A DNA stretch of 64,000 bases. Origin: Muraenolepis orangiensis (lineage: Eukaryota > Chordata > Actinopteri > Gadiformes > Muraenolepididae). The stretch spans positions 17,258,402 through 17,322,401 of the forward strand of contig CM051002.1 in NCBI GenBank assembly GCA_027704905.1. The letters run 5' to 3'. Shown here one piece after another: positions 21,069 to 32,069 of this stretch (its first letter is position 1; each line of letters starts with the position of its first letter). Below the pieces are notes generated by a model. It saw only the letters and a list, made by a program, of their open reading frames with translations. It was not told the origin of the DNA and did not search any database. A program made the translations under genes and the position numbers.

Positions 21069-21231
21069 AAGGTTGACTCCTGGCCATTGGGGGGCGCTGA
21101 TTGGAGCTCTTCACGCTGACCTCACTGACTACCCGGAAAAAGAAGCACAGTCATCACAACACATGAGCGTTGCATGGTTAATATTCCTTTATTTTTTTAA
21201 ATATTTTTTCATAAGTGCTGTCGTCCTCCTT

Positions 21232-24140
21232 ATGTTAGGACATCTCCCCACGACCTCCAGGTTTTTTTCACGCTGCGTGTCATCTGTCACAAGGGGGTTT
21301 GCTTTGAAAAGCCGTCGGTTCATCAGTAGGATGGACGACCGGGTGGTGGTCAGGTGTATCCCCGGGGAGCCCAAACTCACCATCTCCTTCATCCTGGACG
21401 GGAGCCACCGACACATGCTGCGGGACCAGACCGAGGAGCTGGCGAAAGTCCTGCTCCGGATCTCCAACAACGCGGCCAAGGGCGGCAGTCAGGTGGGACG
21501 AGCCAAGAAGTCCAAGAAGAGCAAACCGCCGCCGCTGCTGCTGGCTGCCGTCGCCGAGCCCGTCGTGGTGAAGCTGCTCTATCACGGCGAGGCGGTGTCC
21601 GAGGACGCGGAGAACAGTGAGGCCTGGAAAGACGGCACGGTTCTCCACATCGGAGAGACGAGATTCGAGGTGCAGCGGAACGGACCGAACTTCACCCGGG
21701 CCCAGCTGCCCGGGTGTCTGCTGGCCGGCTTCCCCGTCTGCCCGCGGCTGGAGGTAGAGTTCGGCCGGCTGGAGGACTGTGTGTTGACCTGGTACAAACA
21801 CGAAGCCACCGCAAGGTACACAGACGGAGCAATGTTATGTATTCTATACTACCGTACTAACTATACTGTACTGTTTTTTTCTATACTAGTATGCTATGTT
21901 TTATATACAACTGTACTATGTCCTATACTGTACTGTGCCACACTGTATGCTGAAAACCACGCCCACAGGAGGGGAAACATTTGCCAGTCCCATTATTCCT
22001 GATGCCTCATGTGTTATTGCCTGTATCCACCTTTGTGAATGGAGAGCAATGGAATGTTTTCCCCTCCGCTGTGGGCGGGATCTATGTGCACTCTGTCTCT
22101 ATACTATGATCTATAGACCAATCAGCCATCTTATCATATCCACTTCTTCTTGCTCCCAGCCAAGCGGTTGACACCCCCGCACAGGAAGTGGAGTGGGTTC
22201 TGGCAGGAAATGGGCGTGTCTATGTGCCGTCTAATCTGGACATCGGCTCCAGGCTGAAGGTTCTTGCCATCCCCCGGCACGGGGAGCGCAGCGGAACCCC
22301 CAAGGAGCTGGTCTCCGTGGCGGCGGTGGAGGCGGGGCCCGGCTGGTGCATGTGCGATAACCGGCACGCGTACACAGTGCGGGGGGCGGGGCCGGGGGGG
22401 CTCAGGGTACTGTCCTACAACATCCTGGCGGACGTGTATGCCCAGACCGAGCTGTCCCGGACTGTGCTGTACCCCTACTGCCCGTCCTACGCCCTCCAGC
22501 TGGACTACCGCTTCAACCTCCTGCTGAAGGAGCTGGCGGGCTACAAGGCCGACCTGCTCTGTCTGCAGGAGGTGGACACGGGTAATAATATATATATATT
22601 TATATATAAATATGTTTATATATAGATGTTATAGTGTATTAGACAATATTAGCGTGTTGTGTAGTTGAGTTATTGTGTTTGTGTGTGTATCCTCCAGGAG
22701 TGTTTGCGGACAGCCTGGCCCCGGCGCTGGACGTCTACGGTCTGGATGGAACCTTCCGGGTCAAGGAGCGCCAAAACGAGGGGCTGGCCACCTTCTACCG
22801 CAGGTTAGCCCCGCCCACAGCCACTCCTCACCTGCTGATTGGTTCTCTTAGCCTCATCATTGTAATGGTCGTGTGACGGTGGGTTTCCAGGTCAAGGCTG
22901 CGTCTACTGAGTCGCCATGACATCATGCTGAGCGAGGCGTTGACCTCTGACCCCCTGCACGGCGACCTGCTGGAGAGGGTTTCAGCCAATCAGGTCCTCA
23001 AGGACAAGGTCCTTCACATGTCCACCACCCTGCAGGTAACCATGGGAACACAGGAATTGGCTTGTTGGTGTCATGTGACTCTAATTTGAACCATTCAGAA
23101 GCGAGGGTAATACTCTCTCTCGGTAGGTGTCTGTGTTTGAGGACCTGAACGAGCCCTCCAAGAAGCTTTGTGTGGGAAACACTCACTTGTACTGGCACCC
23201 TAAAGGTAACCCTTAACCCCAACTTCTGGCACAAGCGGCCAGTGAAGCATTTCCAACCCAAATGTACATGCGGGTGGCTTCTAAATCATTTGAATGTTTT
23301 GTTTTGTTCACACAGGGGGTAACGTCCGGCTGATCCAGATGGGCGTGGCCATGCAACACCTGAGTCATGTGATCAAACAGGAAGCACCGGGAGCTGCCTT
23401 CATCTTCTGTGGAGACTTTAACTCCACCCCCGGCTCGGGTAGATAACCATGCCCCCAAACCTAGGTTATCCCGGCCACAAAAATGGTTCACCATCTCATG
23501 CAGCAGGAACAATCTTTCATTGTTAACTGAAGAGCTTCCCGAAATGACAATGTTAGAGGGCCAACAAAAAATTGCTGATTAGCGCATCTTTGACTTTCTT
23601 AACCCAATTCCCTGTGGTCATGTTAATAACCTAGTTAAACTGCCTAACCAGATTTTCATTCAAACAAGATACATAAATCACAAAATCCATGCAATACAAT
23701 ACAAAACATGTATACTGTATACCCCCCCCCCCCCAGGTGTCTGCCAGCTGGTGCAGGGGGGTGTGGTCCCAGACTCCCACCCAGACTGGGTCTCTGGTGG
23801 TACAGAGGAGGCCTGCTCCATGGAGCTGCGCTCGCCTCTTCCTCCTCTGCTCAGCGCCTGCCCAGACCCCGCCTACACCAACTATGTCGGTGGTTTCCAT
23901 GGGGTCCTCGACTACATCTTCCTGCAGCCTGACGGCCTGGAGGTACTGCTACACTGCATGCAACGTACGTGTTAGGCTACATGCTAAAAATTGTTGCTAA
24001 TCCCAGAGTGTGTCCTGCAGGTGGATCAGGTGATTCCTTTCCCCAGCCACGAGGAAGTGACCAGTCACCAGGCGCTGCCCAGCGTAGCCCATCCCTCTGA
24101 CCACATCGCCCTGGTCTGTGACCTGCGCTTCAGACCCTAA
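21232..24140 (+). CDS. pde12: 2',5'-phosphodiesterase 12 (mitochondrial poly(A) deadenylase)
   Basis: PDE12 is a mitochondrial-matrix nuclease of the exonuclease-endonuclease-phosphatase (EEP) superfamily. It removes poly(A) from mitochondrial RNAs and cleaves 2',5'-oligoadenylate. Eight exons: 21232-21815, 22160-22581, 22698-22803, 22891-23035, 23127-23205, 23316-23438, 23737-23942 and 24021-24140. All phases agree and give 594 residues (human about 609). The N-terminus is an arginine-rich, acid-poor presequence. The EEP domain starts near residue 275 with VLSYNILADVYAQTE and carries CLQEVD (metal-binding Glu), NTHLYWHPKG, FCGDFNSTPGS (catalytic Asp and Asn), NYVGGFHGVLDYIF and the terminal HPSDHIALVCDL (catalytic Asp-His). 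Start chosen as the first ATG before the presequence. Exon 1 is also present upstream as a truncated duplicate. Tail-to-tail with arf4, as in human. Confidence 0.96.
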
Positions 24141-24512
24141 TGCTCGTCACCCTCCACCCACATCGTGTGAACTGTGTTGTGGTTAAAGGACTGAACACCT
24201 TGCTGTTGAAACAGGAGTACGTTATGAGTACGTTTATGCTGCGTTTTAAGATGTGTTGTAAATTTTACTTTAAACAATAATCATTGTTCCCCTATGTTTT
24301 ACCTGACTGTGTGTGTGGTTGGTGGCTGGTTTAAGCAGCCTCACCAGGCCCGAGTCGGGCTGATTAGACTCTGGGCCTGGGTTAGGCTGCACACCTGGGG
24401 TGCATTGAGCAATCAAGGCCCACAGGTTAAGCCAGCCATCACCACACACTCTCTGGAGAGCTGGGACAGCAGTTACCATGTTGCCCGGCTTGTAACATCT
24501 TGCCAACTCTAC

Positions 24513-24518
24513 AATAAA
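24513..24518 (+). terminator. Candidate pde12 polyadenylation signal
   Basis: AATAAA 373 nt after the pde12 stop codon, in otherwise non-coding sequence between the convergent genes. Confidence 0.5.
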
Positions 24519-24709
24519 CTGGTTACAACAACCTCTGCCTGTGTCCTCAATGTCGGAGGGGTATGATTGAGCCAATCACAGACTGCTTGTGTGACAAACA
24601 CTTCCTAGTTTGATTTGAATTAACTATTGACGTTTTGTGTAATACAAACCTTGCACTTACGCAGAATATACATTAACATTTATCAGATTAAATATTTGAG
24701 ATTAGCGAG

Positions 24710-24715
24710 TTTATT
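24710..24715 (-). terminator. Candidate polyadenylation signal of the arf4-type gene
   Basis: TTTATT on plus (AATAAA on minus), 267 nt beyond the GTPase stop codon. The two convergent 3' ends are therefore about 200 bp apart. Confidence 0.55.
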
Positions 24716-24981
24716 CATAGTGCTTTACATAGGCAGCAATCACAAAAATAGAGGAAATATAAAAAAATAAAAGTATAAAAAGTTAATATACCAGTGCAGA
24801 TCCCTGATTTAAATAAAGTTGAAAGAACCTCCTTCCACCACCAAATCCAGTCCAACTTCTCCTTCATTCTCGAGACACAAACTGTTCACTAGATCATCAT
24901 CATCAGAAGGTTCCGGACTCATGGCGGTGGAAAAAGCCTTTATAAAGTGCAGTAGGTCCAGGTGTTCCCAGGTCCGGTGGT

Positions 24982-27035
24982 CTAGAGTTTCTGGACCTGC
25001 GTAGAGAGCCAGTCGAGACCCTCCACCAGCCCGGTACCACTGACCGCACAGCAGCCCTGGACGGACCACTGGACACAGACAGAAACACTGCTTTACTAAA
25101 ACTTCTACCACTAGATTTTTTTGTGTTTCTGCAACCGTTGAATGGATCACAGAAGTTCAAATGACTTAGGCTTTGTTTCAATTTCTTCTAACAGCCATGT
25201 AATATCCTATAGCCAGTCAATTATAATTAGGCAGACTTAGAACAGGCTGCTACATTACATTGTTAAGCCTACTACAGCATAGCTGATCATGATTTCAAAT
25301 ATAAAATACATAAGCTTCTGATGTTGAATATTATACAGTGTGAGCATGCCAAGTCTCCTAACCTAGAACGTGGCTCACATACACCCAATTGGTAGGGTTA
25401 GGGTTAGACCCCTGACTGAGCTGGCCGAGTCAGTCAGCCCTAGAATCGGCGGGTTTGTTTTGTTGCCAATCTAGGTAGCCTATCCTGAGCAGCGGGGGGC
25501 CCTACCGTGTTGGAGAGCCCCGACAGGGCGAGGGCCTCTGTGATGTCACTGACTGGCATGGCTCTAGGTAGGTCCTGTTTATTGGCCAATACCAGCACGG
25601 CCGCGCCCCGCAGCTCATCCTCCTCACACTGGAAGAAAGAAGAAGGAAAGAACAACTGTGATCACTGATGCGTTCATGTGACTGCTGAGAAATCAGACTC
25701 ACAAGTTAATGTGAACTACATCATAATTAAACCACAATGAAAGATAACATGAACGAAATGGACGGAGGGACGGATGGATGATAGAGAGAAGAGGGAATAT
25801 GTTAGTTGGAGGGAGAGAAGAGAAAATGTACCATGTTATGCAGCTCAGTCGCAGCTTCTTTCATCCTCTCTGGGTCGTTACTGTCCACCACGAATATGAG
25901 GCCCTGGTACAGACAGACAGACAGACAGGCAGACAGACAGACAGGACAGGCAGACGATGTCAACAACTGAAGCGATAGTTTGTGTCATAGTAGTATGCAA
26001 ATATGCTGTGATAGTCGTATTCACTATTGTGAAAGTCAGTAGTAATGTAATAGTATAAGTATAAGTAGTATAGTAAGTAGTACCCATGTATGATATTGTA
26101 CTATGTATCATAGTACTAGTAGTAATGAAATAGTATTCGTAGTAGTAGTATTGTTAGTGGTACCTGTGTATTAAGGAAGTAATGTCTCCACAGCGGCCTG
26201 ATGACGGTCTGTCCACCGACATCCCACATTGTGAAACTAACGCTCTTATACTCTACCGTCTCCACATTGAACCCTGAAACCACCACACATTAATACACAT
26301 TAATACACAATATTACACATTATAACACAGTACTACACATTAATACACAGTACTACACATTAATACACAATATTACACATTATAACACAGTACTACACAT
26401 TAAAGCAATCAGATATGTCAGACAGACAGACGGACAGCTGGGCAGATAGAAGGATGGATGAGTGCATCAGAGGGATGTGTGGGTGTACCTAGTGTAGGGA
26501 TGGTGGTGACCACTTCTCCCAGCTGCAGTTTGTACAGGACAGTGGTCTTCCCCGCAGCGTCTAAACCCACTTTGGGAACAAGAATCAGTTGTCAACTCCC
26601 AGCCCACTGAGAATCAAGACCACTAGTCAACTACACCCACGAAGGAAACATGAAGAAATATGTTGAAATAAGAGGTTATTGTAAGTTAATGTTCATTAAG
26701 GGTCTGCTGCGATATGCTTTAACACCAGCAACATTACATGTGCATGTGACTTCGGAAACGTAGGCCACAGAATATTGTGCATTCTGTATATCCAGTTAAG
26801 AAGTTTAATCAGATAAAAAATAATGTAAATATATAGGCCTATACATAAATACAAAAGTAGCCATACACTCATGTTGTAGCCTACACTGATTTAGCTCAAA
26901 CAGAGACACAAAGAAGGAACAACACAGTGTTTCACCTCAGTGTAGAAACCTTTAGAGAGTGAACTCACCCATGAGTATTCTGACGGGTTTCTTGGTAACG
27001 AAGCGGGACAAGAAGTGTGAGAGGAGGACTCCCAT
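24982..27035 (-). CDS. arf4: ADP-ribosylation factor 4-type small GTPase
   Basis: ARF GTPases recruit coats and effectors to Golgi and endosomal membranes. Six exons on minus: 26969-27035, 26489-26569, 26164-26273, 25832-25903, 25506-25628 and 24982-25068, 540 nt, 179 residues plus TAG, in phase throughout. Features: Gly2 for myristoylation (MGVLLSHFLSRF), P-loop GLDAAGKTT, switch I TTIPTLGFNVETVEYK, switch II WDVGGQTVIRPLWRHYFLNT, NKQD base-recognition box, and the CAVSGTGLVEGLDWL C-terminal region. Oddities: the usual GGQDKIRPLW reads GGQTVIRPLW; the N-terminal helix is unlike canonical ARF4; the product is one residue shorter than human ARF4 because HNM joins CEEDEL without the usual leucine. 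Position beside pde12 supports arf4 orthology, but the sequence is divergent and could be a fast-evolving teleost arf4 paralogue. Confidence 0.82.
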
Positions 27036-28497
27036 GTTGTCCCGACGGGACAGCTGGTCTTCAGTCGCAGGTAGTAGATGGTAGGATAATTATTCGCTTC
27101 TTCTTCCTCCTTCTTCCTCCTTCTTCTTCCCTGGTGTATTGTCCTCCGCTGTCTCTCCTGGGCCAGGGGTCCGTGGTTTAAATAGCGACGGAGTGGAGGA
27201 GGGACTGGGGTAAGACGGCTATTGTCTTCCATGTCACTTGTAGACACGAAAACAACGAAGTGTCAGCGCTGCCTGGCTGGGGCTGATGACATGGAGGTGT
27301 GTGCGTGTGTGTGGGACCTCCTGCCGCACAACCTTTGATCGGCTGGGTTGTTCCGGGTCAACGGCAGCACTCCTCATCATTTTCACAATGGAGATTTTGA
27401 CACGCGTGCGTCGGCATAAACGTCCCCGGAACACTGCGCTTCAACCGCTTCAATTAGTTCCGCTCTTACTCTACAGCATTTAGGTAGGAACCAAAACTGG
27501 TAGGACCAAAATTCAAACTGAACACAGAGGCAGTTACAAACAGTAATACGTAATATAGTGTAAATTGGTAGTAATAAAATACTAATAAATAACTTATTCA
27601 ACAATGAGCGTAAAGGTTCCCAAAGTGCCGTTAAACCAGTCTCTATGATATCAGGTGTGGCATAAACCATGCTGAACCTAACATAACACCTCGCCTATAC
27701 CCGTTTGGTTAAAACACATTATATAATGTTATATATTAAATTATGTGACTGCAAAGAGCATGCAAAAGTTAATTAAACCCTGTTGTATATTGATAGTATA
27801 GCATTTTGAATGGGTCGATGTACACAGTCAGTCTTCCTGTTATCACGTTTATCAGACTCCAGAGTCTGTCTTCTTCTGCCTTTTCCTAATAAAGAAGCAT
27901 TAGCAGCCTAATATTGAGTCTCCTCGACACCTTGGTAACTAAACGGTCCAGTCAGCTGGCTCTTTGTTGATAGTGATCACCCCCTTAAATCGAAGGGGGT
28001 GAAGTCTACTTCTTAAATACCTTCTCAAAACTCATCTAAACTACTTAGTCTCACCGGTTGGGTTTGTCAATAACTCACAATCAAGTCAATAGCATTTTTG
28101 TCAAGTAAAGCGAAACATGATTGTCAGTAGAAGGCCTACTTTAAATAAACAGAAGTTGAATCCATATGTGTACATATCTGTTCACCAGCCCGCTGGAGAT
28201 AATTTAATGGCGGAGGTTATAATAATAGAACACCTCAAGGGGTTGTACCTTTAGGACAGGGAAATATAGCAGCATTTCCTCAACCACACACACACACATT
28301 ACTCATGCCTCCACTTTGGCAGCTGTTTATATCTGACTGTCTGCAATCCGAATAGCAGACAATGACCACTATTAATATACCTTGATATCATGGGTCAGGC
28401 ATATATTTGCTTGCTTATTCAGGAAATGCAAGTAATTATCATCAGGAGTCATTTCTTTATCTATAAATGTTGATAGTAGTTTGCATTCCCTCCCTTC
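27036..28497. other. Intergenic region left of the transposon nest
   Basis: I searched the plus strand for exon 1 of the downstream arl6ip5 gene (expected to encode a PRA1-family N-terminus with WNNRVxxNLLYYQTNY) and saw nothing like it. A GC-richer patch at about 27240-27480 probably belongs to the arf4-type promoter. The rest is AT-rich and featureless. Confidence 0.5.
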
Positions 28498-29860
28498 CGG
28501 CGCTGCTACGAGCGGCAGCCAGCAACAGTTGCTCCCCCTCCCCTCTTACTTTTTAGTTATTTATTCTTATATTATTGTTGTTTTTATTATAGTTTTTTGT
28601 TAAGTAGTTGTGCAACCCTCAGCCAGCTATGTTTAGGGAAGTTTTTGCCGTGTTTCTCATTCTGGGGACACTGTTACTGAACCGCGTCTCCGTCGTGGCT
28701 CAACATTACGGCGGAGCCATTGTCTACGCGCGGAGTCAACTGTTGTCGCTACAACAGACCTCGCTGCTACGGGAGAGGCCCGACATCCCCAGGGAGCTGA
28801 GGAGGACGTACAGGGGATGCAAGGCTGGACGTAAACAGCAGGAGAGACAGCGGGAGAGGAAGCGGAGATATAAACCATATCTCCCTTCCATCACCATGGG
28901 GAACGTGAGGTCGCTAGCGAATAAGATGGACGAGCTAGCGGGCCTGGTGATGACCCAGCGGGTGTACCGGGAGAGCAGCGTGCTTTGTTTCACGGAGATG
29001 TGGCTCAACGAGGACACCCCGGACTCTGTTACCGTGGACGGCTTTCTAATAGGGTGACCAGACGTCCCCGTTTTCCGGGGACAGTCCCCGTTTTTATTGG
29101 CCTGTCCCCGGTTGAAACTGTCCCCGGAAATGTCCCCGTTTTTTAATATACGTTAAAAACACATAGCAAGGTGAAATAAAACGTTTCATGTAAGGAAACA
29201 CTGGGTAAACAGTATACGGCTCAATCGTGTTTATGCAATCGTGTTTATGCAATTATGCAAGCTCCTCCCATTTCTCTTTGGCTGTGACAGAGAGATGCTC
29301 ATTGTGGTTTGGTAAGTAAACATTTTTACAAAAAAACGTTTTTTGCTTGTCAAAGTACATTTTCTAGATGTCAGCTATATCGGCTGTCATGTCAAACAAA
29401 ATGTATCCAGGTTTAAAAACATATATTATTGTATATGTTGATGTGTTGGCAGCGTATTAAACCATGTGAATCATTAAGATAAAGATGACTGAATTTTTAA
29501 GCTAGGCTATTTTTTCTAAAATGGTGGCTATGGGGAAAAGTGAACCATGGGCCTTGGGGTAAGTTGAATCAGTGGTTCAATGGAGTAGCAGAATGAAATT
29601 TATAAATTGACAAAAACAATGTGACTGTTAACCCAAGTGTATCTAATAATGTACTATCTCTTTTTAAATATCAGAGAGGAAGAACAGAATGAGAAGGGAA
29701 AAACCGGAATAAAGATAAAGAAGCAAAGACATTGTACAATAGTGAGGAAGAGAAGGAAAGGAAGAAAGAAGAAAAGGGAGAAAGTTTGGAGGGGAAGAAA
29801 AAGTTAACAGAGTACGAAGAGTATACAAGGATAGTGACAAAGAGCAGAAAAAAATGTGCA

Positions 29861-31747
29861 ATGGCTCTTTCCAAGAAACGAAAATGTCACTTAAATGACA
29901 ATATGAGGAAAGAATTTTCATTCATACGCCCAGGTGGTCAAGATGATACAATGGTTTACTGTACCATTTGTAATTCAACATTTTCAGTTGCCAGTGGAGG
30001 AAGAACAGCAGTAATAGAACATCAACAGACAAAAAAGCATAAAGCCTCTCTCATTGCCCGTGCTGGTGTGCCCTCTGTCACCACATTCTTCAAGAAGGTA
30101 GACCCTTCCCAGGAAGAATACGATCTAGCTGTGCAGGAAGCTGTCTTTGCATACCACACTTTGCGACACAATCATAGTTTCAGATCTATGGATTGCACAG
30201 CACAACTGACAAGGAAGCTTTATGAATCAAAATTTACATGTGCTAGGACAAAATGCGATGCCATAGTGAGTAACGTGTTAGCACCATGGGCAACTACCTT
30301 GGTAACACAGGACCTAGACCAGGTGGAATTTGTGTCTCTGTCCATTGATGCATCCAATCATGGACATGTAAAGCTGCTGCCAATATTAGTAAGATATTGT
30401 AAGATACATGATAGCACATCAGTGGAAACAAAACTACTCGATTTTGTTGAACTCAAAGGAGAAACAGCAGAGGAAATTGCAGCTGAGGTCCTTGGTGTTA
30501 TCCAAAAATTCAACCTGGAAAACAAAGTTGTGGCATTCTCTGCTGACAACACAAATACAAATTTTGGAGGACTGAATAGACTGGGGAGGGTCAATGTCCA
30601 TACCAAAGTTAAAAATGCTCTGCAGCGGGAGGTCATTGGCTTAGGTTGCCCTGCACACATTATTCATAACACGGCCAGAACAGCTTTGGATATGATTCCC
30701 CTTGATGTTGAGTACCTTCTTACAAAGATATTTGGTTATTTTCACATTTTCACCGTCAGAGTAGAAAGACTAAAGGGCTTTTGTGAGTTTGTTGGCCAGG
30801 AGTACCATAACATCTTAAGACACTGCAATGTTCGCTGGTTGTCTATGCTCCCAGCTCTAGAGAGAGTGCTGAAAATGTATTTGCCCTTGAAATCATTTTT
30901 CCTCTCTGAAGAAAAGTGCCCAGCTGTCCTGCAAAAAATATTCCAAGATCCTCTGACTGAACTTTGGCTGGCCTTTGTCCATGGAAACCTGTCCATATTC
31001 AGTGACACAATCAAAATGCTTGAAGGCCAAGACCGCTGTGCTGTGGAGTCAGCTGCAATATTGAAAAGCTTTGAGGCAAAGTTGACTGCAAGAAGTGACG
31101 ATAACTTCATTCCAGTTTTGGTCCGAGGGCTTCTGAGAGAACTGGAGGAAAATGGAGCAATGAAAAAAGCGAGCTTTCTCAAAACATCCCAATCATTCTT
31201 CACTACAGCTGTCAACTACTTGCAAGCATGGGGAAAGCACACAGATGATCTCAAGGATTTGCATTGTCTCCTTCTGAAAAGGCAACCTCAGCGTGAAGAG
31301 ATTCAGAAGGCAGCGGCCACACTGCAAGAAAAATGCCCCAATGTCAAGATCAATGAGGATGAATTGTTTGATGAGGTCACTGGCCTGCATGAGTTCCTGA
31401 AGGGAGGAACACTTGAAGAGTGGAAAGAATCTGAGACACCGCTTAATCACAGATGGAGCAAGGTGGTTACCCACTTCCAAGACAACGAAATCCCATTCAA
31501 TAACCTGGCAAGGTTAGCGTCGGTGGTTATGTGCCTACCTGGGAGTAATGCACCAGTTGAAAGAGTGTTCTCCCAAATGAATGATGTATGGACAGCAGCA
31601 AGAAATAGGTTCACTATTCCTACCATCAAGGCCATGCTTGTTGTGAAAACAAACTTCAACTTCCCCTGCCAGGAGTTCATGGAGAAGCTGGCCAAAGACA
31701 AAGCAATCTTAAAGAAAATTCACTCTTCTGAAAAGTACAGAGATTAG
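29861..31747 (+). CDS. hAT transposase with BED-like zinc finger (hAT no. 1)
   Basis: Uninterrupted 628-residue ORF. The first in-frame ATG is 29861; the frame is open another 130 bp upstream. Residues about 29-60 form a C2H2/BED-like finger (CTICNSTFSVASG...H..TKKH). The central RNase H-like catalytic region includes VSLSIDASNHGHVKLLPILV (first Asp), VVAFSADNTNTNFGG (second Asp) and GCPAHIIHNTARTALDMI. The C-terminal hATC dimerisation domain is LARLASVVMCLPGSNAPVER followed by VFSQMNDVWTAARNRF. Transposase cuts the element at its terminal repeats and reinserts it with 8-bp duplications. No stop or frameshift is present, so it may be functional or recently active. ZBED-type domesticated relatives exist, but the intact terminal repeats argue for a mobile element. 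Confidence 0.92.
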   Translation: MALSKKRKCHLNDNMRKEFSFIRPGGQDDTMVYCTICNSTFSVASGGRTAVIEHQQTKKHKASLIARAGVPSVTTFFKKVDPSQEEYDLAVQEAVFAYHTLRHNHSFRSMDCTAQLTRKLYESKFTCARTKCDAIVSNVLAPWATTLVTQDLDQVEFVSLSIDASNHGHVKLLPILVRYCKIHDSTSVETKLLDFVELKGETAEEIAAEVLGVIQKFNLENKVVAFSADNTNTNFGGLNRLGRVNVHTKVKNALQREVIGLGCPAHIIHNTARTALDMIPLDVEYLLTKIFGYFHIFTVRVERLKGFCEFVGQEYHNILRHCNVRWLSMLPALERVLKMYLPLKSFFLSEEKCPAVLQKIFQDPLTELWLAFVHGNLSIFSDTIKMLEGQDRCAVESAAILKSFEAKLTARSDDNFIPVLVRGLLRELEENGAMKKASFLKTSQSFFTTAVNYLQAWGKHTDDLKDLHCLLLKRQPQREEIQKAAATLQEKCPNVKINEDELFDEVTGLHEFLKGGTLEEWKESETPLNHRWSKVVTHFQDNEIPFNNLARLASVVMCLPGSNAPVERVFSQMNDVWTAARNRFTIPTIKAMLVVKTNFNFPCQEFMEKLAKDKAILKKIHSSEKYRD

Positions 31748-32069
31748 GTTAGTAGAAGTTTTTATGTACTTAGAAATCTCATCTTATTTATTATATTGTT
31801 AAGTATTTTACATGTATTATCTCAGTATTTTCCTTTTCTCATGTTCTCTTTTGATCTTATTCCATCCAGAATACCAGGACAGATACAGATGGGACAGTTC
31901 TGGCTTTGTTTTATCTGTTTGTCCCAGTGTGTCTGTCATATTGTGTTTGACAGTTGTGTCTCTCTGTTGAAGTGTCTTTGATAGTGTGTCATTCTGCTAG
32001 TGTTACTTGTCTGTTGTCTCTATATATCTTGTACATATGTTAATTATCAAATAAACTTGAGGCTATAAC

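Larger units (their letters stand above)
19694..21798 (+). repeat. Partial tandem duplication, copy B (contains functional pde12 exon 1)
   Basis: Same content as copy A plus a 541-bp LINE insertion. Copy B continues without a break into the rest of pde12, so B retains the functional arrangement on its right side, whereas A retains the original connection to atp6ap1l on its left side. Confidence 0.95.
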
